8,988 nucleotides of DNA from Rhodospirillales bacterium (GCA_016776705.1 JADHSW010000118.1:1-8988), one strand, 5' to 3'. Shown: positions 1 through 6,153, numbered from the stretch's first letter. Numbers and translations are program-made. The notes: a model not told the origin generated them from the sequence alone.

Positions 1-33
1 CGTTCTTATAAAAAAAGTGACTATACCAGATAA
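1..33 (+). pseudogene. IS1595/ISXO2-like transposase remnant, left part
   Basis: This stretch, read in the frame that starts at base 2, gives VLIKKVTIPDN. If the IS66 element and one copy of its target duplication are removed, it runs directly and in frame into the fragment at 4390-4486. It is therefore the left side of the gene that the IS66 element hit. The stretch is too short to identify by itself; the assignment rests on the right-hand part. The gene start lies outside the window. Confidence 0.5.
26..33. repeat. Target site duplication, left copy (CCAGATAA)
   Basis: The 8 bases CCAGATAA directly before the left inverted repeat recur exactly at 4382-4389, directly after the right inverted repeat. 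An 8-bp duplication is the size known for IS66-family insertion. The perfect match fixes both ends of the element and suggests that the insertion has not since recombined. Confidence 0.95.
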
Positions 34-47
34 GTAACCGTCCGGTC
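34..47 (+). repeat. IS66 left terminal inverted repeat
   Basis: GTAACCGTCCGGTC matches the reverse complement of the right end, GTAAGCGTCCGATC, except at positions 5 and 12. Similarity fades beyond 14 bases. In IS66 elements these ends are the transposase binding and cleavage sites. Confidence 0.9.
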
Positions 48-96
48 TCCCCCACCTATCAGCAGAGCCGGTTCTTTGCGAGACTGTCTGCAGGTA

Positions 97-134
97 GCGG
101 ACAAATAAGTGTCCGCTTAAATTAAGTGGACACT
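97..134 (+). promoter_or_regulatory. Overlapping inverted repeats upstream of tnpA
   Basis: GCGGACA (97-103) and TGTCCGC (110-116) form a perfect 7-bp inverted repeat around a 6-base loop. The second arm also belongs to another perfect 7-bp pair, AGTGTCC (108-114) with GGACACT (128-134), which ends 5 bases before the tnpA start. The two pairings exclude each other in RNA. As DNA they make three half-sites of a GGACA/TGTCC type. This could be a transposase or host-regulator site, or an mRNA switch that hides the tnpA start. The repeats are seen directly; the function is inferred. Confidence 0.45.
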
Positions 135-139
135 AAGCG

Positions 140-502
140 ATGACAGAGAGGCGTAAGCGTCGAACTTGGAGCGATGATGAAAAGCGTATGATTATTGCGC
201 AGACGCTTGTGCCGGGCGTGTCGGTTTCTCAAGTTGCGCGTCGTTATGATGTGAATGCGAATTTGGTTTTCACATGGGGACGTGATCCTCGGTTTTGTGG
301 CGCCAACGATATTGTTCCTGTTGCCCCGACATTCTTACCTGTTGAGGTGTCACAAAATACGCCACTTTCTGAGCCGGAGCGGATTTGTTCTGGGCGTTTG
401 GGCAAGGTCAAGATCGGCTTGGCGAACGGCAACCATCTTGAGATCAGCGGCGATTATGACCTGGATGTCATTTTGCGGTTGGCCCAAGGTCTTGCAACAT
501 GA
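140..502 (+). CDS. tnpA: IS66 family accessory protein TnpA (DNA-binding)
   Basis: This 120-residue protein has the size and layout of IS66 TnpA. A basic N-terminus (TERRKRRTW) leads into a helix-turn-helix at about residues 10-50 that includes VSQVARRYDVNANLVFTW, of the IS3/IS66 HTH_Tnp_1 type. TnpA is thought to bind DNA and is needed for IS66 transposition along with TnpB and TnpC. The ATG at 140 is the natural start because it directly precedes the TERRKRR segment typical of the family; the ribosome binding site is weak. The stop overlaps the tnpB start (ATGA at 499-502), which suggests translational coupling. Overlapping inverted repeats just upstream may control expression. Confidence 0.93.
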   Translation: MTERRKRRTWSDDEKRMIIAQTLVPGVSVSQVARRYDVNANLVFTWGRDPRFCGANDIVPVAPTFLPVEVSQNTPLSEPERICSGRLGKVKIGLANGNHLEISGDYDLDVILRLAQGLAT

Positions 503-846
503 TCCCGGTCCCCGCACAAACCAAGGTGTGGCTTTGCGTCGGCGTGACCGACATGCGCAAAGGGTTCGCAGGCTTGTCCGCGTTGGCCGAGAAGGTTCTG
601 AACCAAGACCCGTATTCGGGCCACCTTTTTGTCTTTCGAGGTCGCCGTGGTGACCTGATCAAAATCATCTGGTGGGATGGCCAAGGGGCCTGTTTGTTTA
701 GCAAACGGCTGGAACGTGGCCGCTTTGTTTGGCCCTCGGCCAAGGCCGGAACACTCACGCTCAGTCCGGCCCAATTGGCCATGTTGCTGGAAGGCATTGA
801 CTGGCGGGCACCGTCCAGAACATGGCGACCACTGACCGTTGGATAA
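499..846 (+). CDS. tnpB: IS66 family accessory protein TnpB
   Basis: This 115-residue protein is a clear IS66 Orf2/TnpB. It shows the hallmark sequences VTDMRKGFAGLSALAE (about residues 16-31) and LFVFRGRRGDLIKIIWWDGQG (about 43-63), followed by LFSKRLERGRFVWP. Its length is normal for the family. Its biochemical role is not settled, but it is required for transposition of three-gene IS66 elements. The ATG at 499 shares the ATGA with the tnpA stop, so translation is probably coupled. The stop at 844-846 leaves an 80-bp gap before tnpC. The gene appears intact. This TnpB is unrelated to the RNA-guided nuclease of the same name found in IS200/IS605 elements. Confidence 0.95.
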   Translation: MIPVPAQTKVWLCVGVTDMRKGFAGLSALAEKVLNQDPYSGHLFVFRGRRGDLIKIIWWDGQGACLFSKRLERGRFVWPSAKAGTLTLSPAQLAMLLEGIDWRAPSRTWRPLTVG

Positions 847-926
847 GGCGTAAAAAGGCCGATATTTATGGCCTAAAATGCAGTCTTGGGATTCCCATTT
901 TAGGGCTGACCTGCTATAAAATAGCT

Positions 927-1491
927 ATGCTGAATAGCGCTCAAAATCTCCCCGATGAACCCGCCGAACTCAAGCAATTGGTCGGTATTTTAGCTGATGA
1001 AGTTAAATCTCAGGCCCTGTTGATCGAGAAGCTTAAGCATCAATTGATGGGCCTGCGTCAGCGCCGTTTTGGGTCGAGTTCTGAGGCTTTGGATCAGCTC
1101 CAGTTAAGCCTTGAAGATGAGGAAGTGGCGAAAGCCGCAACAGATGCGCTGCAGCAAGCTGATGGTCATGCGGCTTGTGATCCAAAGCCAAAGGACCAAC
1201 CTAAACGCAAGCCACTCCCCGAACATCTGCCGCGTCATGAAGAGGTTCTTTCGCCCGGCGATGCGTGTGGTCACTGCGGTGGCAAACTCAAAACACTTGG
1301 CCAGGATGTGACCGAGGAACTTGAATATGTTCCCGGTCGTTTTATCGTCAATAGGATTGTTCGACCCCGTATGACCTGCGCCTGCTGTGAGGCCTTTCAT
1401 CAAGCCCCACTTCCCTCACGCCCCATTGAACGCGGCCGTCCGGGACCGGGACTGTTGGCCCATGTGTTGGTCTCAAAGTACGCCGATCACC
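927..1491 (+). CDS. tnpC: IS66 transposase TnpC, 5' exon (residues 1-188)
   Basis: This is the N-terminal 188 codons plus one base of the IS66 transposase. It shows a leucine-rich coiled-coil segment (about residues 14-42), then the conserved RQRRFGSSSE, a linker rich in Lys and Pro, and the IS66 zinc-finger domain with CGHCGGKL (Cys114 and Cys117) and CACC (Cys151, 153, 154). The exon ends at KYADH, within the conserved IS66 sequence KYADHLPLYRQS, where the group II intron begins after the first base of the next Leu codon. I chose the ATG at 927 because it gives the normal TnpC N-terminus; an ATG at 822 in the same frame would overlap tnpB and add unrelated residues. The ribosome binding site at 927 is poor. 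Joined to 3359-4308, the protein is 504 residues, a normal length. Confidence 0.93.
1487..1491 (+). other. Candidate IBS1 (5' exon recognition sequence)
   Basis: TCACC, the last five bases of the 5' exon, is complementary to GGTGA at 1622-1626 in intron domain I. In group II introns the 5' exon end (IBS1) pairs with EBS1 in domain I for both splicing and target recognition. The pairing is visible in the sequence, but the EBS1 placement has not been checked against a folded domain I. Confidence 0.4.
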
Positions 1492-1621
1492 GTGTGCCAA
1501 GAAGACACCTTGGCGTGTTGAAGGTGTCAAACTATGTAAAAGATGAAGGAGGGCCCTTCGGAGCCAGAGATCGGAATTTGGCTTCAAATCACCGCAAGCT
1601 GCGAGCGTTAAGAGCGCTGGT

Positions 1622-1626
1622 GGTGA
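1622..1626 (+). other. Candidate EBS1 in intron domain I
   Basis: GGTGA here can pair perfectly with TCACC at the 5' exon end. It is the only such complement I found in the domain I region. The assignment needs a fold that places it in the ID3 loop. Confidence 0.35.
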
Positions 1627-2035
1627 GCGTTGCGGAAAAGACGGGGCGTGACCCCGTCAGATGTGATCTGGAAAGGCGAACGCAAGTGAACCGTCGACGA
1701 GGTGTCGAAAGCGTATGGATGAGGTCAGAACCGGAGCCAGGTGGTCGTTCCGGGATAAGTTTGAGCGGAGCTCCGAAGCCCGGCTCAATCGGCCTCCGGC
1801 ATGAAGGCGGCGCGAGTCCAGATCAGGCTTTTACATGGAACTTGGGAACCTGTCGTTGCGATGCTAAGGGAGACGTCCAAATGGGAAGCCCCCATAAGGA
1901 TCAGAGTACCGATGCGCAGCACAGGGGCGGAGCAGTCCGTAGTAGGGTTGAAAGTGCTGTAATGGCACTGGACCGAAGGGGCTGCGGTGTTCAGCTCTGG
2001 CCAGTAGTCAACCATCAAACGATGGGAAGAACTGC

Positions 2036-3295
2036 ATGACCGGAGTAAAGTCGTTCGACATTCCAAAACGGGAAGTCTGGGAAGCCTTCAAGAGAGTTAA
2101 GGCTAACCGGGGTTCGTCCGGAGTGGATGGACAGACGATAGAAGTTTTTGAGGCCCACTTGAGTGGTAATCTCTATAAGCTTTGGAATCGTCTGTCTTCG
2201 GGCAGTTATCATCCTCTGCCGGTTCGGCGGGTGGACATCCCTAAAGCGGGAGGCGGGGTGCGGCCATTGGGAATTCCTACGGTTGCGGACCGTATCGCGC
2301 AAGAGGTTGTTCGTAGATATCTTGAGCCTTTGCTGGAGCCTCGGTTCCATGCAAATTCTTATGGCTATCGTCCCGGAAAATCGGCCATTGATGCCATCGG
2401 TCAGGCGCGTCAGCGGTGCTGGCAGTTTGACTGGGTCCTTGATGTGGATATCAAAGGGTTCTTCGACAATATAGATCATAATTTACTGCTCAAGGCTCTC
2501 CGTCATCATACGGATTGCCGCTGGGTACTGCTTTATGTGGAACGTTGGCTGAAGGCCCCGGTGAGCCATGAGGGTGGTCGCCTTGAGAAGAGGGAAAAGG
2601 GGACGCCGCAGGGAGGTGTTATTAGTCCCTTGCTGGCTAATCTTTTTCTTCATTATGTCTTTGACCTGTGGCAAGATCGAACGCATTCCTCAATACCTTT
2701 TGAGCGATATGCCGACGATATAATTATGCATTGCAGGAGTGAGACCGAGGCCCATAAAATGTTAGATGCACTGACCCGGCGTTTTGCCGAGTGTGGGTTG
2801 GAACTTCATGCAGGTAAGACAAAGATTGTCTACTGCAAGGATACCAACCGATATGGCAAGCACGACAGCGTGTCTTTCGATTTTCTGGGTTATACGTTCC
2901 GGCCACGGTTGGCGGTGTGGAAGGGGGGGCAGTTTGGCGTCTCATTCCTGCCGGCAGCGGGAAACGGAGCGCTCAAGCGGATCAGACAGACGGTTCGGAA
3001 CTGGCACCTTCAAAGGCGCAGTGACAAATCTCTGGTTGATCTGGCGCGAATGTTAAACCCTTATATTCGAGGGTGGATCAACTACTATGGACAATATTAT
3101 AAATCCGCAATGTATAATACTTTGCGGCATATTGATGTTTTCCTTGTCCGATGGGCTCGACGAAAGTTCAAGCGCTTTAGGAATCGACCGAAAGGCGCAC
3201 GAGACTGGTTGTCGCGAATAGTCAGAACAACACCTGACCTATTTGTTCATTGGCGTTTTGTGTATGGCAACGACGGAATGCTGGGAGCCGTATGA
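2036..3295 (+). CDS. ltrA: Group II intron reverse transcriptase/maturase
   Basis: This 419-residue intron-encoded protein assists splicing and copies the intron into new sites by target-primed reverse transcription. The RT domain spans about residues 15-290. It includes SSGVDGQTI (27-35), LGIPTVADRIAQ (78-89), YGYRPGKSA (109-117), VDIKGFFDNID (137-147) with catalytic Asp138, GTPQGGVISPLLAN (189-202) and YADD (225-228) carrying the other two catalytic Asp. Domain X, the maturase part, follows at about 310-385 with NPYIRGWINYYG and WARRKFKR. No HNH endonuclease domain follows, so mobility would probably use nicked or replicating DNA. The ATG at 2036 has GGGAAG upstream and overlaps, as ATGA, the stop of the read-through tnpC frame. 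The stop codon lies inside domain V. All motifs are intact. Confidence 0.96.
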   Translation: MTGVKSFDIPKREVWEAFKRVKANRGSSGVDGQTIEVFEAHLSGNLYKLWNRLSSGSYHPLPVRRVDIPKAGGGVRPLGIPTVADRIAQEVVRRYLEPLLEPRFHANSYGYRPGKSAIDAIGQARQRCWQFDWVLDVDIKGFFDNIDHNLLLKALRHHTDCRWVLLYVERWLKAPVSHEGGRLEKREKGTPQGGVISPLLANLFLHYVFDLWQDRTHSSIPFERYADDIIMHCRSETEAHKMLDALTRRFAECGLELHAGKTKIVYCKDTNRYGKHDSVSFDFLGYTFRPRLAVWKGGQFGVSFLPAAGNGALKRIRQTVRNWHLQRRSDKSLVDLARMLNPYIRGWINYYGQYYKSAMYNTLRHIDVFLVRWARRKFKRFRNRPKGARDWLSRIVRTTPDLFVHWRFVYGNDGMLGAV

Positions 3296-3318
3296 GCCGA
3301 GAGGTTCACGTACGGTTC
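3285..3318 (+). ncRNA. Group II intron domain V
   Basis: This 34-nt hairpin is the catalytic core of the ribozyme. The outer strands GAGCCGTA and TACGGTTC pair, a bulge follows, and the inner stem GAGCC/GGTTC is capped by a GAGA (GNRA) tetraloop. The catalytic triad AGC is at 3286-3288. Length and architecture match canonical bacterial domain V exactly, so the ribozyme looks active. The first 11 nt also encode the end of the maturase. Confidence 0.95.
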
Positions 3319-3358
3319 TGGGAGAGCGCGGAGGTGAGATTCCTCCGCGCCACTCGAC
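3319..3358 (+). ncRNA. Group II intron domain VI with candidate branch adenosine
   Basis: The segment folds as a hairpin: GAG pairs with CTC, and GCGCGGAGG pairs with CCTCCGCGC around the loop TGAGATT. An unpaired CA on the 3' side leaves A3352, the seventh base from the intron 3' end, as the likely lariat branch point. The intron ends at C3358, and the 3' exon starts with TT. Confidence 0.8.
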
Positions 3359-4308
3359 TTCCCCTTTATCGGCAAAGTCAAATTTTTGAACGTGATGGAC
3401 TTGATTTAGGGCGATCCACATTGACTGATTGGGTTGGCAAATCGACGGCTCTTTTAGAGCCTTTGGCCGAAGCCATCAGACGTCATGTTTTACAGGGACA
3501 GGCGATCTTTGCCGATGACACCCCGGTCAATATGTTGGTGCCGGGGGCGGGTAAAACCAAGACGGCAAGACTTTGGGCTTATGTTCGAGACGAACGCCCT
3601 TGGAACGAACACGCGCAACCGGCCTCATGGTACCAGTTCTCGCCCGACCGCAAAGGAGCTCGCCCCAATACCCATCTCGCCGCTTATAAAGGCTGGATGC
3701 ATGCCGACGGCTACGCCGGATTTAACGACCTGTACCGCAGCGGCAACGTTCAGGAAGTGGCCTGTATGGCTCACGTCCGTCGCAAGTTCGTTGATGTGCA
3801 TAAAGCCGAAGGATCGAGCATCGCCGAACATGCCATTAAACGCATTGCCAAACTCTATGGCATTGAAAAAGATGTGCGGGGACAGCCGCCAGACCAGCGC
3901 CGAGCGACACGCCAAGAAAGAGCAAAGCCGTTATTTGATGAATTGGAAGATTGGTTGCAGGACCAACTGCCCAAAATATCCGGCAAATCCCCTCTTGCCA
4001 GGGCCATCCGCTATGCCCTGACACGGATGAGCAAAATGCGGGTCTATCTGGAACACGGCTTTTTAGAACTCGACAACAATGCCGCAGAACGTTCCATGCG
4101 CCCCATCGCGCTGGGCCGTAAAAATTACCTGTTTCTGGGTTCCGAGCGCGGCGGAAAAGCCGCCGCCATCGCCTATACCCTCATCGAGTCCGCCAAATTA
4201 AACGATGTCGACCCCCAAGCCTGGCTGGCCGATGTGCTGAACCGCATCGCCGACCATAAGATCAACAGGATCGATGAGCTGCTGCCGTGGAATTGGGCAA
4301 CGCCATGA
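3359..4308 (+). CDS. tnpC: IS66 transposase TnpC, 3' exon (residues 189-504)
   Basis: This is the catalytic part of the IS66 transposase. Its first two bases complete the Leu189 codon split by the intron, giving HLPLYRQSQIFERDG. The DDE_Tnp_IS66 domain shows ADDTPVNML (first Asp, about 241), HADGYAGFND (second Asp, about 305) and NNAAERSMRPIALGRKNYLF (Glu, about 432). The C-terminal tail with AWLADVLNRIADH is also typical. All three catalytic residues are present and the frame is unbroken to the TGA at 4306-4308. Without splicing, this exon is cut off from the N-terminal DNA-binding part. The same frame extends back into the intron to an ATG at 3250, so a short catalytic-domain fragment could in principle be made from unspliced RNA. 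Confidence 0.94.
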
Positions 4309-4381
4309 GTGATGAAATCTCACAAAAGCTGCACGCGTTCTGAACTGAAATTATTAATCGTGTAATTGATCGGACGCTTAC
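4309..4381 (+). repeat. IS66 3' end with right terminal inverted repeat
   Basis: After the tnpC stop come 73 non-coding bases that end in GATCGGACGCTTAC (4368-4381), the right inverted repeat. It is the reverse complement of the left end at 12 of 14 positions. I see no clear terminator in this stretch. Confidence 0.88.
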
Positions 4382-4389
4382 CCAGATAA
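4382..4389. repeat. Target site duplication, right copy (CCAGATAA)
   Basis: This is an exact repeat of 26-33, directly outside the right IS66 end. In the interrupted gene it encodes the start of PDNTYNHIKG, so the insertion site is inside a coding sequence. Confidence 0.95.
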
Positions 4390-4486
4390 CACCTATAACC
4401 ACATCAAAGGCATTGAGAACTTTTGGAACCAAGTGAAGCGCCATATGTCCACGCGGTTTCAAGCCCATTACCTTTCGGCTTTATGA
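4390..4486 (+). pseudogene. IS1595/ISXO2-like transposase C-terminal remnant
   Basis: With the target duplication, this reads PDNTYNHIKGIENFWNQ followed by VKRHM, then a degraded tail to a TGA at 4484-4486. The pattern HxxGIENFWxxxKRH, with the Glu of the catalytic triad, is characteristic of the C-terminal end of IS1595/ISXO2-type transposases. Family proteins normally continue with a longer segment. Here a few residues seem to be missing after KRHM, and a stop codon precedes NEWYL, so the gene was probably decayed as well as split. The upstream catalytic part lies beyond the left edge. The remnant ends 35 bp from the end of the convergent radical SAM gene. The family call rests on a short segment. 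Confidence 0.65.
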
Positions 4487-4520
4487 AATGAATGGTATCT
4501 GGCGATCTTCGGGCGGGAAA

Positions 4521-6080
4521 TCAGGGGGAGATTTTTTTCCGCCTAAAGGCGTCCTTCAGACGATGCTCGAAAACGGTTGTAGCGTCTTCGTTGCTGATCA
4601 AGTTCCGTACCGTTCTTACAATACGGCTTGGGTAAAGTAGGTAGCTCAACCCGTATGTCAGCATCGTGAACAACAAACGGTAGAGAGCGAGCTCTCGCGG
4701 TCCCATTTGTTCGTTGAAGGTCAGCGGAGAGAAAGACAGCAGGTCGCTGTTAAGCCCCGAAAGGGAAAAGAAGTAATCATCGTTCACGTCGATTTTCCCC
4801 TCAGCGGCCAACTTTCCAAAAAGCTCGGAGCCAGGGTAGGGCATAAAAATGTAGGGCTGTAATTCATCAACGCCCATGATCGAAAGCTTAACCCCATAAA
4901 ACAGTGTTCGCATGGTGTCGCGTCGTTTTTCTCCAGGGAAACCGATAATTGTATTGGCTCGAACAACCAGACCCAGTTTCTTTGCGATTTTCATCGCATC
5001 GGTCATTTTATTCAGATCTATTCGTTTTTTCAGTTTTTCGAGCATATTCGGAGATCCACTCTCCGGAGCAAAACAGAGATAGTTGGTTCCCGCATCCTTG
5101 AGATTGGATAGGGTTTCCTCGTCAAGGATCTCGCTTCTGGTTCCTGATGGGAAATCCCATTGAACTTTAATGTCCTGCCTTTTTAGTTCACTCAGAAACT
5201 CTTTTATCCAGCGCTTCTTTGTAATTGCCGTGAGATCGTAAAGCTGTACGGCGGTGATATTGTAGTCCTTGATGTAGGATTTTACTTCGGCCAGCACATC
5301 ATCAATATCGCGCAGGATATAACGAGTCGTCCACATATTGGGATTGGAACAGAATGTGCACTGGTAAGGGCAGCCCCGGGAGAACATCATCGGCATATCG
5401 CGCGCCGACTGAGGCCCGAATGATTTTCCAGCAGCCCAGAACTTTTCCAGGTACCCTTCTGGCCAATCGGGCCACGGAATAGAGTCGATGTCGCGTATTC
5501 TGGGCAAAGAAGTCGAAGTCTGAACGTATTCTCCAGCTTCATTCAAATAACCGATACCGGCAATATCCCCATAGGCACCTTCATTTGAAATGACCTCAAG
5601 AATCTCGTAACACTTGTGCTCTCCCTCGCCAAGGACACAAACGTCCAGGCCGTTGCAGTCCTTAAGGCAATAATCAGGCAAAGCGGTAATATGCTCGCCC
5701 CCGGCAATAATAACGGCGTCAGGAAATTGCTCTCTGATTTGATTGATCAAGTCACGTACAAAGGGCCATTCACCAGAAAACATGGCGGTGACACAGATCA
5801 CATCAGTCTGGTTGGGAATTCGCCTGATGACTTCATCAAAAGTTAGGCCCTGGCAAAGAAATTCAGGGTACATTTCGGGTTCCCAAACCTTGTTCAGGGC
5901 CTCGGCGATACCGTCAATGAAAACGGGGCTGTAACCATATTTTTTCAGGTAGCCTGATATATAGGCCAAGCCCAGGCATGGCGTCGCCTCGTTGGCCAAA
6001 CCATGCCGTTTAAAGAAAATTGGTGGCCTGACTAGGGCGACGTTAAGTTTTTTTGGGGCAGGCTCGTCAATTGTTACCAT
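4521..6080 (-). CDS. B12-binding-type radical SAM protein
   Basis: This 519-residue protein has the layout of the class B (cobalamin-binding-type) radical SAM family. An N-terminal Rossmann-like domain (about residues 12-165) contains NVALVRPPIF, LGLAYISGYLKKYGY and AGGEH, followed by LGEGEH. The radical SAM barrel starts at about 228, and SRGCPYQCTFC supplies the CX3CX2C cluster ligands Cys237, Cys241 and Cys244. FAPESGSPNMLEKLKK and NTIIGFPGE are further barrel landmarks. The C-terminus has a hydrophobic stretch, LLFTMLTYGLSYLLYPSRIV, like those in membrane-associated lipid-modifying relatives. No DxHxxG B12 ligand motif is evident. It is the last gene of a four-gene operon, 73 bp after the glycosyltransferase. 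Members methylate or rearrange unactivated carbons; the substrate here, perhaps a lipid or lipid-linked sugar, is not known. The ATG at 6078-6080 has a weak ribosome binding site. Confidence 0.9.
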   Translation of the reverse strand: MVTIDEPAPKKLNVALVRPPIFFKRHGLANEATPCLGLAYISGYLKKYGYSPVFIDGIAEALNKVWEPEMYPEFLCQGLTFDEVIRRIPNQTDVICVTAMFSGEWPFVRDLINQIREQFPDAVIIAGGEHITALPDYCLKDCNGLDVCVLGEGEHKCYEILEVISNEGAYGDIAGIGYLNEAGEYVQTSTSLPRIRDIDSIPWPDWPEGYLEKFWAAGKSFGPQSARDMPMMFSRGCPYQCTFCSNPNMWTTRYILRDIDDVLAEVKSYIKDYNITAVQLYDLTAITKKRWIKEFLSELKRQDIKVQWDFPSGTRSEILDEETLSNLKDAGTNYLCFAPESGSPNMLEKLKKRIDLNKMTDAMKIAKKLGLVVRANTIIGFPGEKRRDTMRTLFYGVKLSIMGVDELQPYIFMPYPGSELFGKLAAEGKIDVNDDYFFSLSGLNSDLLSFSPLTFNEQMGPRELALYRLLFTMLTYGLSYLLYPSRIVRTVRNLISNEDATTVFEHRLKDAFRRKKISP

Positions 6081-6108
6081 TGAGTAAATCCATAAAAATG
6101 GGCTGATA

Positions 6109-6121
6109 GTTTACAGTAAAC
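6109..6121. promoter_or_regulatory. 13-bp palindrome between glycosyltransferase and radical SAM genes
   Basis: GTTTAC-A-GTAAAC is a perfect inverted repeat with 6-bp arms, 28 bases upstream of the radical SAM start in a 73-bp gap. A one-base loop cannot form an RNA hairpin, so if it works at all it is more likely a protein-binding DNA site. It could also be chance. Confidence 0.25.
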
Positions 6122-6153
6122 GCCGGTCTCATCCTGCTTGGAAGCTGTAAATA

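Larger units (their letters stand above)
1492..3358 (+). mobile_element. Group II intron inserted in tnpC, with maturase ORF
   Basis: The 1867-nt intron begins with GTGTGCC, matching the GUGYG 5' consensus, and ends with GAC, matching the AY 3' consensus. Domains I-III occupy about 1492-1990. The maturase gene (2036-3295) fills domain IV, domain V is at 3285-3318 and domain VI at about 3319-3358. The boundaries are fixed independently because removing exactly this segment restores an in-frame TnpC with HLPLYRQS at the junction. The intron is in the sense orientation, so it can be spliced from tnpC mRNA. Total length, maturase length (419) and lack of an endonuclease domain resemble the RmInt1 type, which also lives in insertion sequences; that subclass assignment is inference from memory. 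Confidence 0.95.
34..4381 (+). mobile_element. Complete IS66-family insertion sequence carrying a group II intron
   Basis: The element spans 4348 bp, or 2481 bp without the intron at 1492-3358. It begins with GTAACCGTCCGGTC and ends with the complement of GTAAGCGTCCGATC; 12 of 14 end positions match, and the GTAA tip is typical of IS66. Perfect 8-bp target duplications flank it. It carries tnpA, tnpB and tnpC, all rightward, in the standard IS66 order. No passenger gene is present. It sits in a degenerate IS1595-like transposase gene, and its tnpC converges on the minus-strand operon that ends at 4521. All three genes look intact once the intron is spliced out, so the element could still be mobile. 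Confidence 0.95.

Noticed and set aside
454..797. Two long minus-strand open frames opposite tnpB
   Set aside because: They lie entirely over clearly coding tnpB, lack recognisable motifs and have no ribosome binding site of note; they are shadows.
1511..1516. TGGCGT as EBS2 pairing with ACGCCG at the 5' exon
   Set aside because: It lies in the first 25 bases of the intron, where the 5' end pairs within domain I, not in an EBS2 loop, and one pair would be a wobble.
822..2039. A single 405-residue gene across the tnpB end, tnpC exon 1 and the intron
   Set aside because: Its first 35 residues overlap tnpB and precede the natural TnpC start at 927, and everything after residue 223 is translated ribozyme. 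It is tnpC exon 1 plus read-through, not a gene in its own right.
2036..3295. Reverse transcriptase from a retron or a diversity-generating retroelement
   Set aside because: Domain X, the flanking GTGTG end, the 34-nt domain V and exact restoration of tnpC show a group II intron. No template/variable repeat pair or msr/msd-like region was seen.
4505..4550. Terminator for the minus-strand operon or for tnpC (T run with GC-rich arms near 4530)
   Set aside because: The T run lies before, not after, the CGCC/GGCG arm on the plus strand, and on the minus strand the arm is followed by A's and lies within the radical SAM coding sequence. It does not have the form of an intrinsic terminator.
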